Shown: positions 43,524 to 55,200 of the stretch, in pieces | How the letters are laid out: every line of letters begins with the position of its first letter | Numbering within the stretch: the stretch's first letter is position 1 | Assembly (NCBI GenBank): GCA_019722365.1 | Contig: JADFUC010000278.1 | Coordinates: forward strand, 806,001 to 870,000 | Reading direction: 5' to 3' | DNA: 64,000 nucleotides | DNA from: Lithospermum erythrorhizon | Taxonomy: Eukaryota > Streptophyta > Magnoliopsida > Boraginales > Boraginaceae | Program-made: the position numbers and the translations under genes | Notes under the pieces: model-generated | Databases searched by the model: none | Told to the model about the DNA's origin: nothing | Seen by the model: only the letters and a program-made list of their open reading frames with translations

Positions 43524-46500
43524 ATGGGTAGCAAGTATCAGATGAAGGTGTCTGAAGGTCCAGGTGGTTATATCCTCGAGGATGTTCCCCATTTATCTGA
43601 TTACATCCTAAATCTTCCTGTAAGCAATTACATATAACTACTCAAAATATTGTGTGTTTGTATGTACTGTGTTACGTACTTTATTTGAGTTCATTTTAAT
43701 AATGTGTAATTTTGTGTGTGATCAACTCATCATTGAAGTCTTGTGCAGTAAAAACTACCAGTTTATAAATTAATATTGTCAGGACCGGTGAAATTTTTAA
43801 TATATAGAGTTATTAATTTATCGAGTGTTAATTTAAAGAGTTTATTAATGTAAGGAGTTTCTACTGTATATTGGATGACGATCTTGGTTTATGCCTGCAT
43901 AATTTGGGCTGTTTGGGGTTGCTTAAATTGTTGTATAAAGTAGAAAGATTGAAGCTTTTTGTTGAAAAGGCTACTTGATTAGTTATGTGGCCAATGCTTT
44001 TTACAGAGTTATAGGGGAGTCAACTCTTGTAGACCATGTCTAAATTATGTGTATGAAGGTAGTGGGAAGTGAAAAAGAGGCTTAATTTGAGTTTACGTAC
44101 CGAAACATTATTGTGATCTGATGAACTAGATTGTTGGCATACCCTCGAGAATGATCAGACAAAAATATTGGAATCATTTTTGTGTTCATCTAATCAGTTG
44201 CTTGATTACTTCTACTTCAACTAGTGTACGCGGAAATATTGTTGAATGAAGCCTAAGGGAGAAGGGAAAGAGTCTTGGATCTAAATTTTGTTGATTAAAT
44301 GGTGGAAGATGAATCTAAAAATGATATGATCGGCATTTTTGAACTTTTTATACATGGTTTTGTGAGCCTGGATAATATATTTAAGTACATCTATATCAAC
44401 TAACTTCAGATACCTTCTTTAATGTTATGTTACAGACATATCCCAATCCATTGCGTTCAAATCCTGCTTATTCAGTAGTAAAGTAAGCCAACTAGTTCCT
44501 GCTACTCTAAACTGCTCTTGTTATATGCATACCCAGTTAGTCATAACTGACCTGTTATGGCATTGACTATTTCAGGCAGTATTTTGTTGATATGGATGAT
44601 ACTGTGCCTCAAAAGGTGAGTTCTGCTTAGACGTTTGCTGGATGGTTCGAGTTTGATATAAAAAACCACTTGTAAATTGTAATACTAGAAACTAATTACT
44701 TTTCTATTGAACAGGTGGTTGTTCATAAGGATTCCCCGAGGGGGGTGCATTTTCGACGCGCTGGAATTCGTCAGAAGGTACCTATGTTAATTTTGTTGTT
44801 TATTTGATTACAACTATGATTTTTTGCTCAACCCGTGGTACTATTTTTCCAGGTATACTTCAAGTCTGATGAGGTGAATGCCTGTATCGTAACATGTGGC
44901 GGTTTATGTCCTGGACTGAACACTGTGATAAGGGAGATAGTGCATAGTCTTGATTATATGTATGGTGTCAGCAAAGTTCTAGGAATTGATGTAAGTAGGT
45001 GGATATATAATTATCATGTTATTGACTTAATGATTCGTTTGACTACAAAGCTTGTAAATGACATCCATAAGCGAGGTGGCACGTCCATACTCGATCACCA
45101 ATTAAGGGTACTTATCTTTCCTTTTGTAGGGAGGTTACAGGGGTTTCTACTCTAAGAATACAAAAACTTTGACACCAAAGCTTGTAAATGACATCCATAA
45201 GCGAGGTGGCACAATTCTTGGAACATCTCGAGGAGGCCATGATACTATGAAAATAGTCGACAGTATTCAGGATCGTGGGATTAACCAGGCATGCTAATGT
45301 GGAATCTGTTATGAAATTATGTGGATCTTCTAGAATTTTGCTATATTTGTCTTTTATCGTTGTGAAGATGTAACTGTCGTTTGTTATTAGTTAAATAACT
45401 TTAGTACACTACTCATTCAGGTTTACATTATTGGAGGCGATGGAACCCAGAGAGGAGCTGCTATTATTTACGAGGTAAGCCTTTTTGCTGGCTAATACAG
45501 CATTATGTGAAATTATTAACTCGTACTGTACAATTTTTTGAAGCAGACAAAATGACATTCGATCAGTTTTTAACCTTTTCTTGTATTTATTTACATTTAT
45601 AGGAATCTAGAATAAAGTTTTTAGATTTTCTTTATATAAATAATCTGCTTGCCATCAATATAGTTTACATATGCAGGAAGTTAGACAGCGAGGGCTTAAA
45701 GTTTCTGTTGCTGGAATTCCTAAGACCATCGATAATGACATACCGGTGCTTCTCCAACCTTAGTACACATTATATTTGTATTCCATATTCTTTATGAGTG
45801 CATGTTATACTTGCTATTCACATAAACTTATATTGAAGGTGTTCACTGAAAATTGAAATGGTCAAAAAAATCAGATTAGGTATATATGTACTTCATTTTT
45901 GCTATAGGTTTCAACTTTCAAGTGTTGATATCATCAATTATGTAATACCTAATACCATTATCAGATGACAATTAGACACTTGTGCCAACAAATAGAGCTG
46001 CCAAATATATATATATATATATATATTGTCACTAACACATAGTTTGTGTTTTTCTTGACATTTGTGGTGTGAAATTGATTAAGTTATTAGAGGCTCTCTA
46101 CTTTTTTCATCTTTTCTCTTGTTATTTACTTAGTGAAATCCTCTCAGTATCTCATCATGGTAATTTTGTGTCATCAGGTTATTGACAAATCATTTGGATT
46201 TGATACTGCTGTAGAGGAGGCTCAACGTGCCATCAATGCTGCCCACGTTGAAGCTGAAAGTGCAGAGAATGGTATTGGTGTTGTGAAGCTAATGGGTCGC
46301 TACAGTGGTAAGATTGACCACATGGCACATATATACTTCAACTCACCTACCATCCATAAAATCACTACCGGATTCCTTGAATTGTCCTTCTTGCTTTAAC
46401 AAGTGTGCTCCGTTGAGGACGTTGTGTTGCAATACTCAAGGAAATCGTTATCATTTTTTAGAATTTGATGTGGCCCCTGAGTTGAAATATTAACTTTCAT

Positions 46501-48276
46501 TGGGTGATCTCATTCATGTAGGATTCATCGCAATGTACGCTACTTTGGCTAGTCGAGATGTGGATTGCTGTTTGATTCCAGAGTCACCATTTTACCTTGA
46601 AGGGAAAGGGGGACTTTTTGAGTTCATCGAGAAACGCATCAAAGAAAATGGGCACATGGTCATTGTTATCGCAGAAGGAGCAGGACAGGATCTTCTTAAG
46701 GAGGAAAGTGAACGAGCAAATGATGAGAAGGATGCATCTGGTAACAAGTTACTTCAAGATGTTGGGCATTGGATCTCACAAAAGATCAAGGTAGATTTGG
46801 GCTTTAATTTATTTCCAATCGTTCGCTATGAAGTTACTTCAATATGAACTCTTTACCTGCTTTATTGCATTGACTTTCTCCATCCTTTTCTTATGCACAA
46901 TTTTAACCCTTCTCACTATTCGCTCTTATCACCACTCACCAACATCAGATTCCCCTCATATTTTAAATTCTCATATGCCTTAATTAGTAATAATCATACT
47001 GCCACCAATTGGCAATTATGTCTTCTTTAACCCATAATATTTCAGTGCTCCTCTCTCAACAGTAGACCTAGTATTTTAAATGTCCATTTGTTTACTTCAA
47101 CCTCAGCCAGTTATTCTCCTGCACAGTGAGAGTCCTGCCTCTACTTACTTGAGGCAAGTTTGCGTTATACTTGCAGCTGTGTTCTGAAACTTGAAATGTT
47201 TTTTCCCTTTTCTTCTAGGGGCATTTTGCAAGACAGGGTAAAATGCCGTTGACTTTAAAGTACATAGGTCAGTTTCTCTTAACTGCCTTGTACTTGCACA
47301 AATATCCAGCGGATACTTGTATCTCAGTGTAGCTATTTTGCAGATCCAACCTACATGATTCGTGCTATTCCAAGCAATGCATCAGATAATGTTTACTGCA
47401 CATTGCTTGCTCAAAGTGCTGTTCACGGAGCAATGGCCGGTTATACAGGCTTTACTTCTGGGCTTGTTAATGGAAGACATACTTACATCCCATTTAATGT
47501 GAGTCTCTTACATCACACCTTATAGTTCTATGGATTGTTATGAGTTATGACTATTTATCCCGGGTCGCGGCTTTGAATGTGTGGTACATAGATCAAAAGC
47601 GGATCGAGCAAATTAACCCTGATTTAGGACAAGCCAGCCTCAAGTAATATAGCATGGTTGCTACATTTCAATTGATGTTTTTATTTGTTTAGGCTGACGA
47701 TTAAATAATAGGCAGGGCATATTGCAACAAATTTATAATTCAGTCTGCTAGTAGCTGCATTATCTTTCTTTGCCACATTTATTTTCTGGGGTTGCTGGCC
47801 TGGACTTCCCTTTGAGTGCACCCCCCTGAAGTTTATTATTTCGGTGTTGCGCAATGCGCCTGAAGGTTAGCAATCCTAATATCTCTTGACAGTAAAAACA
47901 CATTTCTGTCCATGTACAGCGCATCACTGAGAGACAGAACCAAGTAGTGATTACCGATAGGATGTGGGCTCGAGTACTCTCTTCAACGAACCAGCCAAGC
48001 TTCATGTCTCAGAAGCTAATTGATGAATCCCAGAAGGAAGACAAGCCTCCTACTCAATTGTTGGATGATTGTCAAGGTGGTACGTCGAGTAATGAGAACG
48101 AAACAACCTGCTTCATGTCCCAGAAGCAAATTGATGAATCCAAGAAGGAAGACAAGCCTCCTACTCAATTGTTGGACGATTGTCAAGGTGGTGCGTCGTG
48201 TAATGAGAACGAAACACCTGACATTCAGCATTTATATACAAGGTGTTCCAATGTTTTAACCAGTCAAAGGAAGTGA
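43524..48276 (+). CDS. PFK: ATP-dependent 6-phosphofructokinase (plant cytosolic PFK type)
   Basis: Thirteen exons: 43524-43619, 44436-44482, 44576-44615, 44715-44777, 44853-44990, 45130-45288, 45421-45474, 45677-45745, 46178-46307, 46522-46790, 47219-47267, 47344-47498 and 47920-48276. They give 541 residues. The enzyme converts fructose-6-phosphate and ATP to fructose-1,6-bisphosphate, the committed step of glycolysis. Visible sites are [20 protein letters not shown] (186-193) at the ATP site, PKTIDNDIP with catalytic Asp218, KLMGRYSG (259-266) for substrate binding, and LIPESPF. The lack of a transit peptide fits the cytosolic PFK1/3/6/7 group. Exon 6 uses a GC donor. Residues 451-524 are a tandem duplication of a 37-residue tail unit that seems single in relatives I recall. 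An exon-6 fragment is copied into intron 5. Confidence 0.94.
43795..43870. repeat. isolated relic of the 17-19 kb repeat unit
   Basis: In PFK intron 1, GAGTTATTAATTTATCGAGT and GAGTTTCTACTGTA match the core and right side of the degenerate array unit far upstream. The unit is therefore dispersed as well as tandem. Confidence 0.5.
45038..45212 (+). repeat. direct repeat: PFK exon-6 fragment copied into intron 5
   Basis: A 36-base identical block (AAAGCTTGTAAATGACATCC to GAGGTGGCAC) occurs at 45047-45082 in intron 5 and at 45177-45212 inside exon 6, where it encodes [12 protein letters not shown]. The similarity extends a few bases upstream (TTTGAC). The intron copy lacks the exon's acceptor and the sequence after GGTGGCAC. 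Confidence 0.9.
46004..46026. repeat. (AT)n microsatellite in PFK intron 8
   Basis: About ten or eleven AT units in the intron between exons 8 and 9. Confidence 0.9.
48001..48222 (+). repeat. in-frame 111-bp tandem duplication in the PFK tail
   Basis: Two 111-bp copies (48001-48111 and 48112-48222) encode FMSQK(L/Q)IDES(Q/K)[16 protein letters not shown] and an SNENE-type end. By eye 31 of 37 residues agree, and the bases agree even more closely. The period is a multiple of three and the frame stays open to the stop at 48276. Confidence 0.95.
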
Positions 48277-49160
48277 TCTTCCTGCAACCCAAAGTTACTA
48301 AATATATCACAATATGAATGTCTGCTGATCTAGGAATAAGTTCAATGGTTATCACAATATTGTACTTCTCCTAATGTAATACGGAGTAATATATTTTATG
48401 GTTAGTAGTCTTGGGAGATGTTACATTGCGAATATTCGATGTAATCGGGACCATGACGTTTTAGAGATTGTGATGGTGGTACATTCTGCAAGTCTATCTA
48501 TACTTCCATGTTAGAAATTTGCCCAACAAGATTAAGTTAGGCTGCGTTTGGAAACACAAGATTTTATGTTTTTTGCAAATGAAAAAGAAAAACAAAAAAT
48601 AAGATGTGGTTTCCAAACGGACCCTTAGTTCTTATATTTCTGGTGTGTTTGTTTTTATGTGAAATTGAAATACACCACCCGTTCAATAATTATTCAGTCC
48701 ATTAACAAATTCTTCAATAAATTAATAATATCTTATATTTATGTTGAAAATAATTATCAATAATTTTCTTGTATTTTTTATTTATATTCAAAATAAGGTT
48801 TTTTTTTTCTTTTACCTCAACGAGTCGAGTATTATCGAATCGAGAGTACCGACTGCTATCTTATCTTATCTTATCGATATTTTAATACCCTACCCGACTC
48901 GTTATCTTATCGATTCGAAAGAGGATACTTGAATACCTAACCCGACTGCTATCTTATCTACCCAGCTCAGCATCTAATACAAGATCAAACTCTTTTCCAA
49001 TACTAACCGAGAAATATAAATTAACCATTTTGGATCAAATATACACTTTACCAAAAGAAAGAGAGAGACATACAATAACTCCAGTAGTTACTTGGCACAA
49101 TACAAAATCACAGCATGTAAATAGTAGCAGAGGCAAGAAGCTACCGCCTGATTCTTACAA
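48277..49160. other. intergenic between PFK and CABIN1-like genes
   Basis: Holds the PFK 3'UTR, an 85-bp MITE (next entry), and a stretch at 48825-48965 with repeated GACTGCTATCTTATC, CGAGTCGAGTATTATCGA and TACCCGACTCG blocks. That stretch resembles a decayed dispersed repeat. No gene. Confidence 0.45.
48540..48624. mobile_element. very short Tourist-like MITE
   Basis: An 85-bp element with terminal inverted repeats GGCTGCGTTTGGAAAC and, reverse-complemented, GGGTCCGTTTGGAAAC, flanked by TTA on both sides (48537-48539 and 48625-48627). The TTA duplication and G-rich ends fit PIF/Harbinger-derived (Tourist) MITEs. It lies about 260 bases past the PFK stop. Confidence 0.75.
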
Positions 49161-49163
49161 GAC

Positions 49164-49170
49164 TATAAAA
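49164..49170 (+). promoter_or_regulatory. TATA box of the CABIN1-like gene
   Basis: TATAAAA, 65 bases upstream of the proposed ATG at 49229. It implies a very short leader of about 30-35 bases and supports the ATG-only first coding exon. Confidence 0.45.
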
Positions 49171-49228
49171 ACATCATAAATTCCTTCAATATTTGACTAT
49201 TTCCGTACCATCATCGATTCTTCAATAA

Positions 49229-52200
49229 ATGGTTCACTCAATTTAATTTATCTCTTTTCAAGCTCCCATTTTTATTATTTATTTCATGATTTTTTTAATA
49301 TATTTTATTACATGTTGTTAGTTATTTGTTTGTTGGTATTTGCAGTTTTCAATTGCAGCTATTAATGATGCAGACTCAAAAACCCAATGGCAACAATCTT
49401 TGGCCCCTACTAAAGAAGCCCAGGTATAATGCATATAATTTGTTAATTATTTAATCCCATAAATTTATTTGTTGTATGTTTGAATTTTTTTTTGGATTTT
49501 TTTTTTAGTTTTTTGTTTGTGTTTATTTGTACATGTTTTTGTGAGTATTTCATTAAATTTGTGTGCTTTAATGGATTAAATTACATTCTTGTAGCCCTCT
49601 TTTTTGTTGAAATATATGTATCCTTTGGAGTGTTCACTCTTCACTTTAGGGCTGCTAGTATGATGCACTTTGGTAGTTATGTTTTAGGGATTTTATTTCT
49701 ACAAATATATCACTTAAATGAAAGATTTAAGAAGGGGCTGTTCCGATTGATGATAAATCGAGTGAGAACTTGTTGAGTGGTATGATAATGTTAGCAGACT
49801 TCCAATGTATGTACGAGTAAGAATGTGTGAAACTCTGGTAGTATCAAATGGTTATTCATGCAGATGGAGACCGAATAAGAGTTGGACATAGACTATATCA
49901 TAGGGCATAGAGTTTATGGGATTAACAAAAGACATGAACCAACATAGAGTTGAATTGAAACGTCATATTCATATAGCCGACCCCACTTAGTGGTTTGGTT
50001 TGGTTTAGCCACCCAAGAAGGGATCGACCCAAGAGTCGTCTTGTCTTATAAACTTCGACGATTGTTGTGTTTTTTGCAAATCCTAATGTGCACAACAATG
50101 ATTTTTTTAGTCCCGGCCTATTTTTATACAGTTCTTTGTTGGTGATACCAGGAATTTCATCTTTCACAAAGTTATCACGAAGGACTTCTGAAGTTGCACG
50201 CTAAGGATTATGGGAAGGCTCAAGAACTTTTAGAGGCTGTGTTGAAAGACCCTATTGTATCCAATTCACAGGTTCCTTGTAAACTGATTGTGATTGTCAT
50301 ACCCTTTGGCTCCGTTTGGATATTTGTTTATGCTCTTTTATCTTTCAGCTGGATAATACTGCAAGTGATGGTCATCTTCTACAGCTGAGGTATTGATCTT
50401 CCTACCCTTTCTCAGATATTTAAATGTTCTGTAATAATGACAAAAATTACGTTTGCAATACTTTCTTCAATTTGTTTGTCTGATCAAGTGAGCCTATTAT
50501 TATTCTAATTTAATCATAGAATATAAAGTTCAAACCTTATGCCTGTCGATTTCGGTTTACATCAATAACATTTTGCATTGGATACCAGCTCCTTTTATCT
50601 TTTGAGGGCAATGCAAAGTTACTAGGACTGATAAGTGCATCGTATATATGGTTTCAAATTAAAATGATCATATATATGCATATAAATATTTAAGGGACTG
50701 GTCAACTCTTTGATACTTTCATGTAATCAGAAAATCCTTCCCAGAATCTGCTTCATGTTGTCAAGTGCTAGGATTGATAAAATGATTAAGCAATCAGTTA
50801 TGAATTGAACCACTCAAATTCCTCTATACCTGTTTTCCTTTCTGCAGATTCCTTGTTCTGAAGAACCTTGCTACTGTTTTCCTTCAACAAGGTCCTAACC
50901 ATAATGAGAATGCACTCCAGTGCTATCTCCAGGCTGTTGAGATTGATACCAAAGATTCAGTTGTTTGGAACCAGCTGGGAACACTAGCATGCTCAATGGG
51001 GCTTCTTAGCGTATCTCGCTGGGCTTTCGAGCAAGGTCTTTTTTGCAGCCCAAATAATTGTAAGAGCATTTTCCCCTTCCTTTTCACTCCTCATTTTAAC
51101 ATGCTTTTACTGAAAATGTAGTAAATTGTTGACCCTGTACTAGTAGCTTTTGCTATTGAACTTTGCAAATTACTGAAAATGTTCCTCTTAATCTTGGTGA
51201 ATAATGTGTAAATAATGTGTAGGGAACTGCATGGAGAAACTCTTGGAAGTTCTAATTGCTATAGGCGATGAGATGTCCTGTCTTTCAGTGGCCGAATTAA
51301 TTCTAAGGCACTGGCCATCTCATTCACGTGCTTTGCATGTCAAGAATACCATTCAAGAGTCCGAGCCGATGCCATTTGCTCCCAGAGGTGTTGATAAACT
51401 GGAGCCGAAACATGTCAGGTTAAACTTTCCAGAGAAGCGGAAAGTGAGAGATACTGATTTGGATGAATACGTTGAATCCAAAAAATTGAAGCATAATTAT
51501 GAGATTGACATTGAGGAAGCTTCTTGGGTAGCCCTTGCCCGCAAACTCATTGAAGTTTTGAGTTCATCTACAAATTCTGGTTCAGATGTGAGTAGGAAAT
51601 ACATGTCCGGAAATATTAAATTAAATCTTCAGCTGCCCAACTTTGCTGAAGATTCCATTGGGTCCGTCGAGAAAATAAAATCCAATGTTACATCTAGTGT
51701 CGAACATGTGCAGGGTGGTGATAAAACCCCTGAGAGAACGTGCATCCTTAAAGAAAAAGGTGTCGCAGCCACAGAAGATCAACCTCAGGAAAGGCGCAGT
51801 AGTCGACTTGAAAGTCTTAGGAATCGAAAACCAGGTAGGGAAGATTCAAGTTTTTCCACTAGTAAGGACCCATCTAAAGTTGTAATGCGATTTCTAGAAT
51901 CATTTGTCATAACCAAAACAGAAGATGAGGCCTGTAAAGATGACACTCGTTGTACTTCACCTCATGCGGGGAATGTCAAAAAACAAGAGAGTGAATCGAA
52001 TGAGGTTGTGAGTTTTATAAAGAACTACTGTGAAAATCGTGGTGCTTACCACCTGGGCCACTTTCTTCTGGAAGAGGTTGCAAATAAAGGCATATCATAT
52101 CACGCTGGCACAGAAAAACTTTTGGAGTTGGAAAAGTTGACGAGGCACTGCGGACAGGAAAGAACCCCTGAATGTAGTCTTTTTCTGGCCGAGCTGTGTT

Positions 52201-55200
52201 ATGATTTTGCTGTGCATTATTCTGGCACTGCAGCAATGTCTAGTTTCACCTCAGATGCAGCATATCACTTGTGTAAAATAGTTGAATCTGTAGCTTTGGA
52301 ATATCCACTACAAAGAATGGGGTTTGCATTAAATGGGAAAGATTCTGGGAGAGATACCTCTCAAGAGGATTCTGATATTCCCAGTGAGAGAGATTCTCCA
52401 CTGAGCAGCAATTACCCCTTCTGGGTACGCTATTATTGGTTAAGTGGGCAACTTTCATTATTAAACGGTGACAAAGTAAAAGCAACAGAAGAATTGTATG
52501 TTTCGTTATCCCTTATGACAAAGTTACAAAATGTGAAAAGTTCCTCAGCTGTTTTGTTGCCCCACTGCAAAACTACAAAAAAACTGTCGGTTGACAGGGT
52601 TCTTCATGAAATCAACATACTTGAGGTTGATATTTTGCTGAAAAAGACCGTGCCAGAGATGATCGAAAAAGGAATGTATTCAGATTGCATAGACATTCTT
52701 GCTCCTCTTTTATTCGCTGCAAAAGACATATATCTCGAGGGATTTCGCATGGTGAACAAAGAAGGTAATGAGTTTAGTTCAGTTGAACTATCTGCCTTAG
52801 ATGTTTTGACCAGAGCATGTGAACATATGGAGCGGATGGATACCGAGGTATACTTAAGTTGCCACAGAAGAAAACTGCAAATACTGATGACGTTGTTTTC
52901 CAAAGTGTTTAATGCTTCAGACACAGACACAGAAATCGAAGATAACCGCAGACACTGGTATCAGTTAATGGCTGTTGAAGTGAAAGCAATTTCTCAATGC
53001 GCTTCACGCATAATGGGAATCATCAGAGCTTGTGGAGATCCAGTGAGTCATTCATTTTCATACCTTGGATTTTAAGGTTTAAGGATAATATATATGGGGA
53101 TAATATATATGGGTTTAGAATAGGAAACAACAACTAAAATGATAACAAAGCATTTTGAATGTGACTAATTTCTACGAGCCCCTGCCTTTCAAGCATGCTC
53201 TCCTGACCTTTGGTTGCATATGCTAGCAGAAATCTTGGCACAGGTTTGTTAGGAGATTATATATATTTTTTATGAACTCTCGGATGCTTTTCATTCATCA
53301 TGGCTGTATTTATGAATGTGATGTAGGTGTGTGGCTGGGCTCCCTAGTAAAAGCTGTCTACCTTTTATATACAATCTGCTTGTATGCCATCGGAGATTAT
53401 GTTAACTTTTTTAGTGGAAAATCTTGCTGAAAATTCTTTTTATTAATACATTTACGCAAGTTTTTTTGCAAGTAACATTGTTGTGGTGCATGACAGTTCT
53501 TTTCACTTGCAGAGTCTTATTACTATTCCGATGGCTGTCGTTGGTGAGATTCAATCTTTACTGGTAAGACTTATGTGCAATCTCGTTAAGGAAAACTTTC
53601 TGAAGATGTCCTGTGAGCTTGGGATGACAGATCAAAGCGAGCAAAGCCTAAAATGCTACTTCATAGATGCAACTATTGCATTATTCAAACTTCAACAATT
53701 GAACACTAGTACTTCTATCCAAAGTCAAGTGAGACATGCCTCCAACTTCCACTTTTTCATTCCTTAATTTTATTGGATATTGGTTGCGTGATACTGTTGA
53801 TGATCTTTTTTTCATATATTGTATCAGATGGAGCTGATTGTTACAATACACAACATGCTTGCTGAATTTGGGATTTGCTGTGGAAGGGGTGATGGTGAAG
53901 AAGAGGAAGGGACATTCCTTAAACTTGGAATTAAGCATTTGTTAGCTTTAGATATGAAACTTAAAAGTGTTTTCCACTCCTCGGACAAGGATCTCGGAAC
54001 TAAACAACACGATCTGCAGTCATTACCTGATAATCACCTATCAGAATCCAAAACTGAAGGGGATAGTGATCATCAGTTTAATGGCGAAGTAGCTCAGACT
54101 GTTGGAGACAAAGTGAGGGCTTCTGGAGATGATGACCCTGAAAGACTTAGTGCCAATGATATTTCGATTATCACCAGTCCAAGTGCAGAGAGAATAGAGC
54201 ACGATTGTAACAAAGATGACATTGATGAGTATGATAATGCTACCCAAAGAGAAAAAGAACACATAGAAGTGCCACAATGTGAAGCTGAACTGACAGAAGA
54301 TGAAAGAGAGGAACTTGAGCTTGGAATTGATACTGCCCTAGATCAGTGTTTTTACTGTTTATATGGATTGAATCTTCATTCTGATTCATCTTATGAAGAT
54401 GATTTGGCCATACATAAGAATACTAGCAGAGGAGATTATCAGACGAAGGAACAGTGTGCTGACGTATTCCAGTACATTCTTCCTTATGCAAAGGCTTCAT
54501 CTGTGAGTACTTGCTCTTCTTTGAATCTTTCATTGCTCATTTCCACTCTACAGAATGCAAACAATATTGGTAGGGGATGGCTCACATACAGGATATGGTT
54601 ACACAGTTATTTAAATTCATGGATGTATAGATTTGAGTGTGTGTGTGTGTATTCTGCATAGATAATTTATATACACACAGTTATTTGATTTATTATGTTG
54701 ATGTATTTCAGAAAACTGGGCTGGTTAAACTTCGGAGAGTACTAAGAGCGATACGCAAACATTTTCCTCACCCACCAGATGAGTTGTTGTTCGGAAATGC
54801 AATAGATAAGTTCCTAGATGACCCTGAATTGTGTGAAGATAAACTCTCAGAGGAGGCTGGATCTGTTGGTTTCCTTGATTCAATTATGAAGGTCATATTT
54901 TCAGATCCAGAAAGTGTCAGACAACAAAAGTGTCCTACAGTAGATGGGTAAATTTATGCTGTTGTTGTCCATTTGATTTGGGGATGACATGCTCTAGACT
55001 TTGGAGTTTGATATACCTGTTACCTAACTTATTGCAGATCAGATCCATACCTTGATGTCTATCGCAACTTGTATTATCTTCTTGCTCTGTCTGAGGAAAT
55101 CAAATCAACTGACAAGTGGGCTGGTTTTGTTCTAACTAAAGAAGGGGAAGAATTTATTGCACAAAATGCTAATCTTTTCAAATATGATTTACTTTACAAT

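Noticed and set aside
48016..48355. Two antisense frames over the PFK tail with internal repeats
   Set aside because: Their repeats are only the reverse reading of the 111-bp PFK duplication.
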